Of a stretch of 14,284 nt of DNA, positions 6,412 through 12,519 are shown piece by piece (position 1 is the stretch's first letter; every line of letters begins with the position of its first letter). Position numbers and translations under genes: made by a program. Source of the DNA: Bacillota bacterium (GTDB lineage: Bacteria; Bacillota; Clostridia; DSM-8532); NCBI GenBank assembly GCA_023459915.1, contig JAEWSN010000017.1:1-14284 (forward strand). The letters run 5' to 3'. The notes below the pieces were generated by a model. That model had not been told where the DNA came from. It made no database searches and worked only from the letters and a program-made list of their open reading frames with translations.

Positions 6412-6434
6412 AACAACCGCATATGCGCGTTGTT
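6412..6434. promoter_or_regulatory. 23-bp near-perfect palindrome, operator-like
   Basis: AACAAC (6412-6417), the perfect palindrome CGCATATGCG (6418-6427), one extra C, then GTTGTT (6429-6434). All 16 bases of each half match except for the single inserted C. It lies 45 bp upstream of the small membrane-protein start and is the first of four adjacent dyads. It could be a repressor site or a hairpin in the 5' leader. Confidence 0.5.
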
Positions 6435-6460
6435 CTGAGGGAATTCTTGAATTCCTTCAG
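6435..6460. promoter_or_regulatory. 26-bp dyad built on two EcoRI-like palindromes
   Basis: CTGAGGGAATTC (6435-6446) and GAATTCCTTCAG (6449-6460) are inverted copies with one mismatch, separated by TT. It abuts the preceding palindrome without a gap. It reads as a binding-site dyad or a hairpin on either strand. Confidence 0.5.
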
Positions 6461-6487
6461 CCAAATGGCACGGAATCAGTCATTTGG
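6461..6487. other. Inverted repeat CCAAATG / CATTTGG
   Basis: CCAAATG (6461-6467) and CATTTGG (6481-6487) form a 7-bp stem with a 13-base loop. It abuts the 6435-6460 dyad. The 12-mer GCCAAATGGCAC at its left edge (6460-6471) recurs exactly at 6093-6104 on the other side of the small gene. Confidence 0.4.
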
Positions 6488-6499
6488 TGTGTTGCGATG

Positions 6500-6525
6500 G
6501 GCGGTGGACACGACTGTCCGCCGCC
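6500..6525 (-). terminator. GC-rich hairpin at the end of the ABC-F gene, no T tract
   Basis: GGCGGTGGACA (6500-6510) pairs with TGTCCGCCGCC (6515-6525), 11 pairs with one T-G, loop CGAC. It starts six bases past the ABC-F stop codon. It has no T tract on either strand, so it may act as an mRNA end-protecting or weak pausing structure rather than a true intrinsic terminator. Confidence 0.4.
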
Positions 6526-6531
6526 GCTTGG

Positions 6532-8139
6532 TTACATTATACCCTTCGCGCCGGCGCCGGAATCAGCAAATTGCCGTGGCAGAACGGGTTTTTCCTTTCC
6601 CCCCCGCATTTTCCCCAGATCCCATACAGCAGTGGTCCAGCCTGCCGTGAAGCTTTTGTCGTGCGACACCACCAGGACGGTGCCCGACCAGCGTGACAGG
6701 GCCTCCCGCAGGGCCTCCCGCGCGGCGCGGTCCAGATGGTTGGTCGGCTCGTCCAGCAACAGCAGATTGCCGGGAGACAGCATCAGCGCGCAGAGCCTGG
6801 CCCGGGCCTGTTCGCCGCCGCTGAGATCGCCCATGGGCCGAAGGATGTGCGCGGGCGTGAGGCCGCAGCGCGCCAGGGCGGCGTGAACCGCCCGGCGCCT
6901 GAGCGCTGGATGCTGCTGCCACACATAGTCGAGCGCGGTCCTGTCCCGGCCGTCCACCTGCTCCTGCGCGTAATACAACGGACATACGTGTTGCCCGGCC
7001 ACGGCAATGCCGCTGAGCGCCGGAACCTGCCCGAGCAGGGTGCGCACCAGGGTGGTTTTGCCGATGCCGTTGAAGCCGGTCACCGCGACCTTCTCGCCGC
7101 GTGTCAGCCGAAGGGACAGCGGTGGCAGCAGAGGTCGGTCATAGCCGATGACGAGGGCCTCCGTTTCCAGCACCACCTGCCCCGGATCCGTCGGCGCATG
7201 AAATGAAAAGGTTGGTTTTGGCAGTGTTTGCGGTTTTTCAATCCGTTCCATGCGTTCAAGCGCATTGCGTCGGCTTTGCGCGCGTCCGGTGGTGGAGGCC
7301 CGGACGATGTTTTTGCGGATGAAATCCTCCATCTGCGCGATCTGTGTCTGCTGGCGTTCAAAGGCCTGCAGCTTGCCCTCCCGCCGGGCGGCGCTCAGGG
7401 CAAGAAATTTGTTGTGGTTGCCCGGATATCGGGTGATGCCCGCAAACTCCAGGTGCCAGATGCTGTTGCAAATCTGATCCAGAAAGGCGGTGTCATGGGA
7501 AATGATCAGGAACGCGCCCTCCCATTTTTTCAGGTATTCGGACAGCCAGCTGATGTGGGGGGCGTCCAGATGGTTGGTGGGTTCGTCCAGCAGCAGCACC
7601 TCCGGTTTTTCGAGCAACAGGCGGGCAATCAGCACCTTGGCGCGCTGGCCGCCGGAGAGCTGGCGAACAGGCGTTTCCAGTCCGAGCGCGTGGATGCCCA
7701 GCCCGGTGGCCACCTGTTCCACCAGCGTGTCCATGTGGTAGAAGTCGCTGGCGTCCAGCGTCTCCTGCAGTTTGCCGAGCCGGTTGAGCAGACCCGGCTG
7801 TTCCGGATCCCGGGCCAGTGCCGAGGCGATTTCCCCGATTTGCCGGGAGATGGCATGCTGCGGCGCAAATGCGTCTTCGAGCGCGTCGCGGATGGTCCAG
7901 TCTTGCGGCAGGGAAGCCAGCTGATCCAGATAGCCCAGCCGCACGCCGTCCTGATGGCTCACGCGCCCTTCGTCGGGCAGGATGCGGCCTGTCATCAGGT
8001 TCATCAGGGTGGTTTTGCCCGAACCGTTGGTGCCGACCAGCGCGGCGTGCTCGCGCGGGTTGAGGCGGATGTCGATTTGCTTGAGCAGGGTACGATCCTC
8101 ATATCCGAAGGTGATGTTTTCCAATGTGATCAGACTCAT
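6532..8139 (-). CDS. ABC-F family ATPase (ribosome-associated, possible antibiotic resistance)
   Basis: This 535-residue soluble protein has two ABC domains and no membrane helices. Domain 1 has Walker A GTNGSGKTT (36-44), signature LSGGQ (161-165), Walker B LLLDEPTNHLD (182-192) and switch His in ISHD (about 215). Domain 2 has GFNGIGKTT (355-363), LSGGEQ (439-444), LLLDEPTNHLD (460-470) and VSHD (about 493). The linker, around KNIVRASTTGRAQSRRNALE (277-296), is the P-site tRNA-interaction motif that defines ABC-F proteins. These bind the ribosomal E site, either as translation factors or to displace antibiotics. AGGAGG (8148-8153) eight bases before ATG 8139 sets the start. The upstream leader ORF, attenuator and RBS hairpin point to drug-inducible expression and thus to a protective role, but the drug class is not readable from sequence. 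Confidence 0.9.
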   Translation of the reverse strand: MSLITLENITFGYEDRTLLKQIDIRLNPREHAALVGTNGSGKTTLMNLMTGRILPDEGRVSHQDGVRLGYLDQLASLPQDWTIRDALEDAFAPQHAISRQIGEIASALARDPEQPGLLNRLGKLQETLDASDFYHMDTLVEQVATGLGIHALGLETPVRQLSGGQRAKVLIARLLLEKPEVLLLDEPTNHLDAPHISWLSEYLKKWEGAFLIISHDTAFLDQICNSIWHLEFAGITRYPGNHNKFLALSAARREGKLQAFERQQTQIAQMEDFIRKNIVRASTTGRAQSRRNALERMERIEKPQTLPKPTFSFHAPTDPGQVVLETEALVIGYDRPLLPPLSLRLTRGEKVAVTGFNGIGKTTLVRTLLGQVPALSGIAVAGQHVCPLYYAQEQVDGRDRTALDYVWQQHPALRRRAVHAALARCGLTPAHILRPMGDLSGGEQARARLCALMLSPGNLLLLDEPTNHLDRAAREALREALSRWSGTVLVVSHDKSFTAGWTTAVWDLGKMRGGKEKPVLPRQFADSGAGAKGIM

Positions 8140-8143
8140 GAGA

Positions 8144-8163
8144 GGGACCTCCTATGGGGTCCC
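8144..8163 (-). promoter_or_regulatory. Hairpin overlapping the ABC-F ribosome binding site
   Basis: On the minus strand GGGACC (8163-8158) pairs with GGTCCC (8149-8144), loop CCATAGGA. The loop and 3' arm contain the AGGAGG ribosome binding site (8153-8148), so folding would partly hide it. GACGGG (8166-8161) can instead pair with CCCGTC (8203-8198), which would open the RBS hairpin. This fits translational control, but it is inferred. Confidence 0.5.
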
Positions 8164-8228
8164 GTCGAACGGAAGGCATGAAAAAACACCTATCCATGAC
8201 GGGGTCCGTATGCGCGTGGGTGAAGCCG

Positions 8229-8252
8229 AAAAAAGGGCAGACTGCCCCCTTT
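8229..8252 (-). terminator. Transcription attenuator in the ABC-F leader
   Basis: Minus strand: AAAGGGGGCA (8252-8243), loop GTC, TGCCCTTTTT (8239-8230), with the six Ts at 8234-8229. The core GGGCA/TGCCC is followed directly by the T run. It lies seven bases after the leader ORF stop and about 90 bases before the ABC-F start, where an attenuator should be. The flanking GGTTGAGCC (8265-8257) pairs with GGCTTCACC (8227-8219) at eight of nine positions, lengthening the stem into the leader ORF. Confidence 0.78.
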
Positions 8253-8259
8253 GTCAGGC

Positions 8260-8292
8260 TCAACCTTGCGTGCGGACCTTCCAGACGATCAT
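8260..8292 (-). CDS. Ten-residue leader peptide MIVWKVRTQG upstream of the ABC-F gene
   Basis: ATG (8292-8290) through TGA (8262-8260) encodes MIVWKVRTQG. It has a strong ribosome binding site, AAAGGAGA (8308-8301), eight bases upstream. It lies after the promoter and 5' hairpin and just before the attenuator. Leader peptides in this position sense antibiotic-stalled ribosomes in erm and ABC-F resistance genes. Residues 5-7 (Lys-Val-Arg) fit the +x(+) pattern known to cause macrolide-dependent arrest. The codons from 8278 to 8260 form the left arm of a long imperfect stem with 8203-8227. A ribosome translating or stalled there would therefore change the folding of the attenuator and RBS region. 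The ORF and its RBS are seen; stalling is inferred. Confidence 0.72.
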   Translation of the reverse strand: MIVWKVRTQG

Positions 8293-8344
8293 GGTGGTGT
8301 TCTCCTTTGGCGATTTGGTGGGGTTGTGAAACCAACACCCGTTC

Positions 8345-8370
8345 GCTGGATGGAAACAAGTCCATCCAGC
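8345..8370 (-). promoter_or_regulatory. Perfect 10-bp hairpin at the 5' end of the ABC-F transcript
   Basis: GCTGGATGGA (8370-8361 read on the minus strand) pairs perfectly with TCCATCCAGC (8354-8345), with a six-base loop. The predicted transcription start is about 8370, so the hairpin would be the very 5' end of the mRNA. Such structures commonly slow 5'-end-dependent decay. No T tract follows. Confidence 0.6.
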
Positions 8371-8376
8371 AACTGA

Positions 8377-8406
8377 ACAGTAGCATGTGTCAGCGGGGAT
8401 TGTCAA
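8377..8406 (-). promoter_or_regulatory. Promoter of the ABC-F leader transcript
   Basis: On the minus strand TTGACA (8406-8401), an 18-bp spacer and TACTGT (8382-8377). A TG dinucleotide one base before the -10 makes it an extended -10. The perfect -35 and the position just before the 5' hairpin, leader ORF and attenuator support it. Confidence 0.7.
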
Positions 8407-8415
8407 CCCGATCCG

Positions 8416-8435
8416 GCTGAATCCGGAGATTCAGC
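8416..8435 (-). terminator. Perfect 8-bp hairpin at the end of the PilZ gene
   Basis: GCTGAATC (8416-8423) and GATTCAGC (8428-8435) pair perfectly around CGGA. The stem contains the PilZ stop codon. There is no T tract on the minus strand, so it may terminate only weakly or protect the 3' end. The ABC-F promoter begins 10 bp further on. Confidence 0.4.
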
Positions 8436-9153
8436 GTCGTTCGTTGCGCATGCGCAGGGTTTCCCGCTGGCAGGCGAGCGCATACTTGAGCAGCAGGGAT
8501 TCGCTCTGCTGGGAGATGGCGCGGATGCGCATGCCGGCGGCGAAGGGATAGGGGTTTCCATTGACCCGTTCATCCATTCGGACCACTTCCGCGTGGAACA
8601 GCAGTACGCCTTGAATGTCTCCCTTGTCGATGACCATGCGGCAGAGGACCTGCTCCCGCGGATCCAGCTTTTCCGGCAGAATGAGCCCGATGCCGCTGAT
8701 GCTGACATCCACGGAAAGGCATTTGAGGGGTTTTTCCTCGGGAACCAGGGAGGGGGGAACCAACGGGTTCATGACTGCGCCCCGCCATACCTCCACTTCG
8801 ATGACCGTCTTGACGCGGAAATCATTGCGCCGGTTGGCGGTTTCAATACCGGTCTTGTCCGCCAGGCGCGCCACCAGCAGAATGGCCTGGTTGCTGCGCT
8901 CGTATCCCAGGCATACGCACCATGCCTGGAAGAGCATGTCGTTCATCTGGAAGTACAGCCGAAAAGACTCTCCGGAACGGATGCGGAACCCGGTGAGCAT
9001 GTCGAGCGGGGCCAGCATGCGGATTTCCTGCCGGGAGGGCTCCGTGCTGTCGATCATCGTGGAAAAGAGCCGGTTGTCCTGTGCACCGGCTTCCGCGCGT
9101 GTCTCGATCTCAGCTTTTGCGCCAACAGGAATGTCCTGCAGGGTGACGGCCAT
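8431..9153 (-). CDS. PilZ-domain c-di-GMP receptor (YcgR-like)
   Basis: The 240-residue protein has an N-terminal beta-rich domain (about 5-105) of the kind that precedes PilZ in YcgR-type proteins, then a PilZ domain (about 107-230). Both c-di-GMP-binding motifs are intact. The RxxxR motif is in NRRNDFRVKT (Arg109 and Arg113) and the D/NxSxxG motif is in VDVSISGIGL (Asp149, Ser151, Gly154). Such proteins bind c-di-GMP and then act on flagellar motors, exopolysaccharide machinery or other partners. Which one applies here cannot be read. The start ATG 9153 has AAAAGGGGAG six bases upstream. It is divergent from a gene encoding a GGDEF/HD-GYP enzyme, so maker, breaker and reader of the signal are adjacent. 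A TATAAT at 9205-9210 may be its -10. The stop lies inside a small hairpin. Confidence 0.87.
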   Translation of the reverse strand: MAVTLQDIPVGAKAEIETRAEAGAQDNRLFSTMIDSTEPSRQEIRMLAPLDMLTGFRIRSGESFRLYFQMNDMLFQAWCVCLGYERSNQAILLVARLADKTGIETANRRNDFRVKTVIEVEVWRGAVMNPLVPPSLVPEEKPLKCLSVDVSISGIGLILPEKLDPREQVLCRMVIDKGDIQGVLLFHAEVVRMDERVNGNPYPFAAGMRIRAISQQSESLLLKYALACQRETLRMRNERR

Positions 9154-9204
9154 GAATTGCTCCCCTTTTGCACTGGAATCATGCCATGCGTGACATGCCT
9201 TCCC

Positions 9205-9210
9205 ATTATA
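9205..9210 (-). promoter_or_regulatory. Candidate -10 box for the PilZ gene
   Basis: A perfect TATAAT on the minus strand (ATTATA on the plus strand), 52 bp before the start codon. No good -35 is seen at 16-18 bp, so it may need an activator or another sigma factor. Confidence 0.4.
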
Positions 9211-9268
9211 AATGAAATTACCCCTGGATGGTGATGTGAAAACGAAACAGACTTGGAAAACTCTGCGC

Positions 9269-9298
9269 TTGCTTCTGGAACCCTTCTCCCGCTATAAT
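9269..9298 (+). promoter_or_regulatory. Promoter for the GGDEF/HD-GYP gene
   Basis: TTGCTT (9269-9274), an 18-bp spacer and a perfect TATAAT (9293-9298). The predicted start near 9305 leaves an 85-base leader before ATG 9390. It lies back to back with the TATAAT of the divergent PilZ gene, about 85 bp away. Confidence 0.6.
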
Positions 9299-9321
9299 GA
9301 AAGCGCGTTTACGTTTTTCGC

Positions 9322-9363
9322 GGCATTCCGCGTTGCGGGGAATGCCACAAATCGGGACCGATT
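9322..9363 (+). promoter_or_regulatory. Two inverted repeats in the GGDEF gene leader
   Basis: GGCATTCC (9322-9329) and GGAATGCC (9339-9346) form an 8-bp stem. AATCGG (9350-9355) and CCGATT (9358-9363) form a second, tight dyad. Both lie between the predicted start of transcription and the ribosome binding site. The leader is too short and lacks the conserved segments for a c-di-GMP riboswitch. Confidence 0.4.
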
Positions 9364-9389
9364 CATACGGAGAAACCGCAAGGAGCATC

Positions 9390-11201
9390 ATGAACCAGCA
9401 TCACATCGATCCGCTGAAATTGAATCCGGACGGCAATACGCGCGATCTGTTCGACATGGAGGACATCCAGTCGCTTCAGGACACCTTTGCCGCGTCCACC
9501 GGCTTGTCCATACAGATTGTCAAGGCGGATGGAACTGTGGTGACCAGACGTTCCGGGGAGGCCGCCGGCGAGATGGTCACCTTTCCGCTCCAGATGCAGG
9601 GTCAGGCCGTGGCGATATGGCGCCTGTATCTCAACGGGCAGTTCGACGCCACCTCTTCCCGGCTGACGGCGACACGTCGTCTGCTCGGCATGATGGCGGA
9701 TCGCTTTTTTGGCCACGCGCTCAAACGGCGCCAACTGCTGCTGGCCATGGGCGGCAAATCCATGCGCGCCGCGGCGCTCTCCGCCGCGAACCGGAAACTC
9801 GAGGCCCGGATAGAGCGCAGAACACGCGATCTGGCCGGCAGCCGGATGGCACTTGAGGAAAAGAGCCTGGCGCTTGAGGAGCTCAACGCCGCGCTGCAGA
9901 ACATGAACGCGGAGTTCGAGTCCCTCAATGGCGAGCTGCAGGACATGAACGCGATGCTGGAGGAGGAAATCCAGGATCGGCAACGCGCGGAGGATGAGGC
10001 GGCCGCAGCCAGTGTGGCGCTGCGCGAGGCGAACGAACGGCTGGAACAGGCCAACCATCAGCTCGAACACATGAACCACCAGCTGGAGGCGCGGGTCTGC
10101 GAGCGCACGGAAGCCCTGTTGCGCGCCAATGCCCGGCTGGAGGAGGAGATTCGGGAGAATCGCAAGATCACCTATCACGACAGCCTCACCGGGCTTTACA
10201 ACCGCCGTTTCTTCGAAGAGGAGCTCAAGCGCCTGGATGTGCCGCGCAACCTGCCCCTGAGCGTCATCATGGGCGACGTGAACGGATTGAAGCTGGTCAA
10301 CGACGCGTTCGGGCACCAGAAGGGGGACGAGCTGCTGCGCAAGGCCGCCGCGGCCATCGTCTGCGCCTGCCGCAAGGACGACATCGTGGCCCGCTGGGGC
10401 GGGGATGAGTTTGTGGTGCTGCTGCCCAAAACCTCGTCGGTGGAGGCCGAGGACATTGTCAACCGCATGCGGGCCTCCAATGCCGGCGAGCATGTCAACG
10501 CGGTGAAGGTGAGCCTTTCCTATGGCTGGGAGACCAAGCTGGTGCCCGAAGAGGGAATTCCCCAGCTGCTCAAGCGCGCGGAAGACTACATGTACAAGCA
10601 TAAAATCATCGAGAACGAGGGGTTGCGCAGCAACGCCATCAACACCATCATCAGCACCCTGCACGAGAAAAATCCCCGCGAGGAGCAGCATTCCAAGCGT
10701 GTGAGCGAGATTTGCCTGCAGCTGGCGACGGAAATCGGACTGTCCGCTTCGGAAACCGGCCGCATCAGGCTGGTGGGGTTGCTGCACGATATCGGGAAAA
10801 TCGCCATCGACGAGGGCATCCTCAACAAGCCGGGGCAACTGACGGCCTCGGAATGGGCAGACATGCGCCGCCATCCCGACATTGGATACCGCATTTTAAG
10901 CACATCGAGCGAGATGCAGGAGTTTGCCGAGATCATCCTGGCCCACCACGAGCGCTGGGATGGCAAAGGCTATCCCAAAGGCCTTCGGGGGGAACAAATT
11001 CCGGTGCTGGCCCGCATCATCGCCCTGGCGGACAGCTTCGACGCGATGACCAGCGAGCGGCCGTACCGCCGGCCCATGTCCACCGAAGCCGCGCTGCTTG
11101 AGATCGAGCATGGCGCGGGCACGCAATTCGATCCGCTGCTGGCCACACGGTTCAAGGAGCTGATGGCTCACGCAGCGCCGCCAGCGGGTCCGCTTTCATG
11201 A
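9390..11201 (+). CDS. PocR-like sensor / coiled coil / GGDEF / HD-GYP c-di-GMP turnover protein
   Basis: This 603-residue cytoplasmic protein has no membrane helix. Residues about 13-95 (LFDMEDIQSLQDTFAASTGLSIQIVKADGTVVT) look like a shortened PocR ligand-binding domain. A long coiled coil (about 130-265) follows. The GGDEF domain (about 270-425) has DSLTGLYNRR, MGDVNGLKLVND and an intact WGGDEF motif (337-341). Arg328-x-x-Asp331 lies five residues ahead and matches the inhibitory I-site. The HD-GYP domain (about 445-595) has HDIGK (466-470), RRHPDIGYRIL and HHERWDGKGYP (519-529). It can therefore in principle both make and hydrolyse c-di-GMP. The frame is open back to 9297, but that ATG lies in the promoter -10. 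AAGGAG five bases before ATG 9390 gives the start. Its last 50 bp overlap the convergent M23 gene. Confidence 0.9.
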   Translation: MNQHHIDPLKLNPDGNTRDLFDMEDIQSLQDTFAASTGLSIQIVKADGTVVTRRSGEAAGEMVTFPLQMQGQAVAIWRLYLNGQFDATSSRLTATRRLLGMMADRFFGHALKRRQLLLAMGGKSMRAAALSAANRKLEARIERRTRDLAGSRMALEEKSLALEELNAALQNMNAEFESLNGELQDMNAMLEEEIQDRQRAEDEAAAASVALREANERLEQANHQLEHMNHQLEARVCERTEALLRANARLEEEIRENRKITYHDSLTGLYNRRFFEEELKRLDVPRNLPLSVIMGDVNGLKLVNDAFGHQKGDELLRKAAAAIVCACRKDDIVARWGGDEFVVLLPKTSSVEAEDIVNRMRASNAGEHVNAVKVSLSYGWETKLVPEEGIPQLLKRAEDYMYKHKIIENEGLRSNAINTIISTLHEKNPREEQHSKRVSEICLQLATEIGLSASETGRIRLVGLLHDIGKIAIDEGILNKPGQLTASEWADMRRHPDIGYRILSTSSEMQEFAEIILAHHERWDGKGYPKGLRGEQIPVLARIIALADSFDAMTSERPYRRPMSTEAALLEIEHGAGTQFDPLLATRFKELMAHAAPPAGPLS

Positions 11202-12318
11202 GGAATTCCGGATCCACGATGTTGCCGTGAACCGTCAGGGTCCAATGCAGATGGGGCCCGGTGGAAAACCCCGTTGATCCCACGTATCCCACAACGTCTC
11301 CCGCGCGGACCAGCTGCCCCACTTCGGCGGCTGTTTTTGTCATGTGCACAAGGGAGGAGTACATGCCCAGACCGTGATCCAGGATGACGGTGTTGCCGGA
11401 GACGATGAGCTCCCCGGCAAAGGCGACGCGTCCTGCCGCGGGCGCGTGGATGGGAGTGCCGGAGGTGGCTGAAATGTCCACGCCGGAATGGGTGTAGTTG
11501 AGTTTCCCATTGATGATGCGCTGCTTGCCGAAAGCTTTGGCCGTGCCGCCCTCAATGGGCATGAGGAAAGCCGCTTCCCACAACGGAAGGGTGCTGCCGT
11601 TGGATTTTGCCTTTGTGACCTTTTCCCGGTCCGTGGCCAGATTGGCGTCGGAACGCGTGGATTCGAGTTCCTTTGAAACCGAGAAAATCTGCTGTTCAAA
11701 ATTTCGCTTTTCGATTTGCACCAATACCCGGGTGCCCGGAATTTCCTCGGCAGGATAGGTGTTGCCGGATTCATCCGTCGGGATGTACATCGCACGAACA
11801 GAATAGGTGTTCGGGCTGACGGAAACCGTCGCCTGGGCCAGCGCGACCAGCCTGCCTTCCCATTCGTTGGCGGGAATGAGTCCGTTGAGCCAGGAGGCGC
11901 GGAACAGGATTTCGTCATTCCTGTAGACGTCGGGAAGGTCTTCCAGCCAGAACGCGAGCATGTCGCCCTGGCGGATGCTCGCTGCGGACAGGCTCAGTGT
12001 GGGGGCGGGCGTTGGCGAGGGCGTCGGGGTTGGCATCGCGGTGGGGAGCGGCGTGGGGACTGCTGTGGGGAGCGGCGTGGGGACTGCTGTGGGGATCGGT
12101 GTGGGGATTGCGTTGGGTGCCGGTGTTGGTGAGGGGGTTGGCACAGACGTCGCGTCCGCTGAAGGCGACGGTTTTGGGTCGGTTGGCTGCATGGCGTTGG
12201 ATGCCTGCCTGCCGGTTGCCGGCGCGGCGGAAAAATCCTTGAGATGGGGCAGTGCCAGCAGCACCAGGATTGCGGCTGACAGGATGATCAACGTGACGGT
12301 GACAGGTTTTTTCCGCAT
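11152..12318 (-). CDS. Membrane-anchored M23 peptidase (LytM/lysostaphin-type)
   Basis: The 388-residue protein has a basic start MRKK, one membrane anchor (about 6-26), and a Ser/Thr/Pro linker (about 44-107). A beta-rich domain follows (about 108-230, from LSLSAASIRQGDMLAFWLEDL), then a C-terminal M23 domain. The zinc motifs are intact: HSGVD (His277, Asp281), a conserved His near 325 (SLVHM), and HLH (356-358). The family cleaves peptide crosslinks in peptidoglycan outside the membrane. No LysM or SH3 wall-binding domain is present. AGGAG (12326-12330) is seven bases before ATG 12318. A second ATG at 12321 is directly upstream, with only four bases of spacing. The frame continues upstream to 13095 through an antisense region, which is rejected. 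The stop TGA (11152-11154) lies inside the convergent GGDEF/HD-GYP gene. Confidence 0.88.
   Translation of the reverse strand: MRKKPVTVTLIILSAAILVLLALPHLKDFSAAPATGRQASNAMQPTDPKPSPSADATSVPTPSPTPAPNAIPTPIPTAVPTPLPTAVPTPLPTAMPTPTPSPTPAPTLSLSAASIRQGDMLAFWLEDLPDVYRNDEILFRASWLNGLIPANEWEGRLVALAQATVSVSPNTYSVRAMYIPTDESGNTYPAEEIPGTRVLVQIEKRNFEQQIFSVSKELESTRSDANLATDREKVTKAKSNGSTLPLWEAAFLMPIEGGTAKAFGKQRIINGKLNYTHSGVDISATSGTPIHAPAAGRVAFAGELIVSGNTVILDHGLGMYSSLVHMTKTAAEVGQLVRAGDVVGYVGSTGFSTGPHLHWTLTVHGNIVDPEFLMKADPLAALREPSAP
11998..12141 (-). repeat. Pro/Thr repeat linker of the M23 peptidase, 24-bp units
   Basis: Three consecutive 8-residue units (TPIPTAVP, TPLPTAVP, TPLPTAMP; residues 73-96) sit within a longer PTPSPTPAP-type linker. 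The DNA repeats at 24 bp. This is a wall-spanning spacer that probably varies in length by slippage. Confidence 0.8.
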
Positions 12319-12353
12319 CATGCGACTCCTCTCCGGCGCGTATGCCTGTTTCC

Positions 12354-12359
12354 AGTATA
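12354..12359 (-). promoter_or_regulatory. Candidate -10 box for the M23 gene
   Basis: TATACT on the minus strand, 35 bp before the start codon. No convincing -35 lies 16-19 bp upstream, so support is limited. Confidence 0.3.
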
Positions 12360-12360
12360 C

Positions 12361-12389
12361 TTCACCAAAGTCCGGGGATGCGTTACAAT
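12361..12389 (+). promoter_or_regulatory. Candidate promoter for the Bax-inhibitor-1 gene
   Basis: TTCACC (12361-12366), a 17-bp spacer and TACAAT (12384-12389), in the divergent spacer between the M23 and BI-1 genes. A GC-rich leader of about 120 bases would follow. Confidence 0.4.
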
Positions 12390-12428
12390 AAAAAGACAGA
12401 GCGCCACGGCGTGTCAACGGCTGCCGGT

Positions 12429-12448
12429 GATGCCGGCCGATGCCGGCC
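12429..12448. repeat. Tandem GATGCCGGCC x2 in the BI-1 leader
   Basis: A 10-bp unit is repeated exactly twice. A degenerate CTGCCGGT lies before it (from 12421), and CGTGACCGG occurs twice further downstream (near 12468 and 12485). Each unit contains a GCCGGC palindrome. Confidence 0.6.
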
Positions 12449-12519
12449 CGCGGCTGGTGTCCAAAACGTGACCGGTATGTGTGCCGTGACCGGCGCATGG
12501 CGCCTTTGAAGGAGGTCTT

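Noticed and set aside
6093..6471. 12-bp direct repeats GCCAAATGGCAC (6093-6104, 6460-6471) as ends of a mobile element
   Set aside because: No transposase, terminal inverted repeats or target duplication is present. The repeat is partly self-complementary and may simply be a shared binding site.
7228..8181. 317-codon plus-strand frame inside the ABC-F gene
   Set aside because: It is antisense to an intact two-domain ATPase with all motifs, shows no domain of its own, and has no ribosome binding site of note.
8099..8196. Second small ORF in the ABC-F leader starting ATGGATAGGTG near 8196 and overlapping the ABC-F start
   Set aside because: It lacks a ribosome binding site and continues out of frame into the ABC-F gene. 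The 8260-8292 ORF is much better supported.
9297..9389. ATG 9297 as the start of the GGDEF/HD-GYP protein
   Set aside because: The ATG overlaps the -10 TATAAT, so it would not be in the mRNA. ATG 9390 has a proper AAGGAG.
9299..9389. c-di-GMP riboswitch before the GGDEF gene
   Set aside because: The leader has two dyads but is only about 85 bases long. I could not find the conserved GEMM-I or GEMM-II core elements or a terminator/antiterminator.
11998..12141. CRISPR-like regular repeats
   Set aside because: The repeats are head-to-tail without spacers and encode an in-frame Pro/Thr linker.
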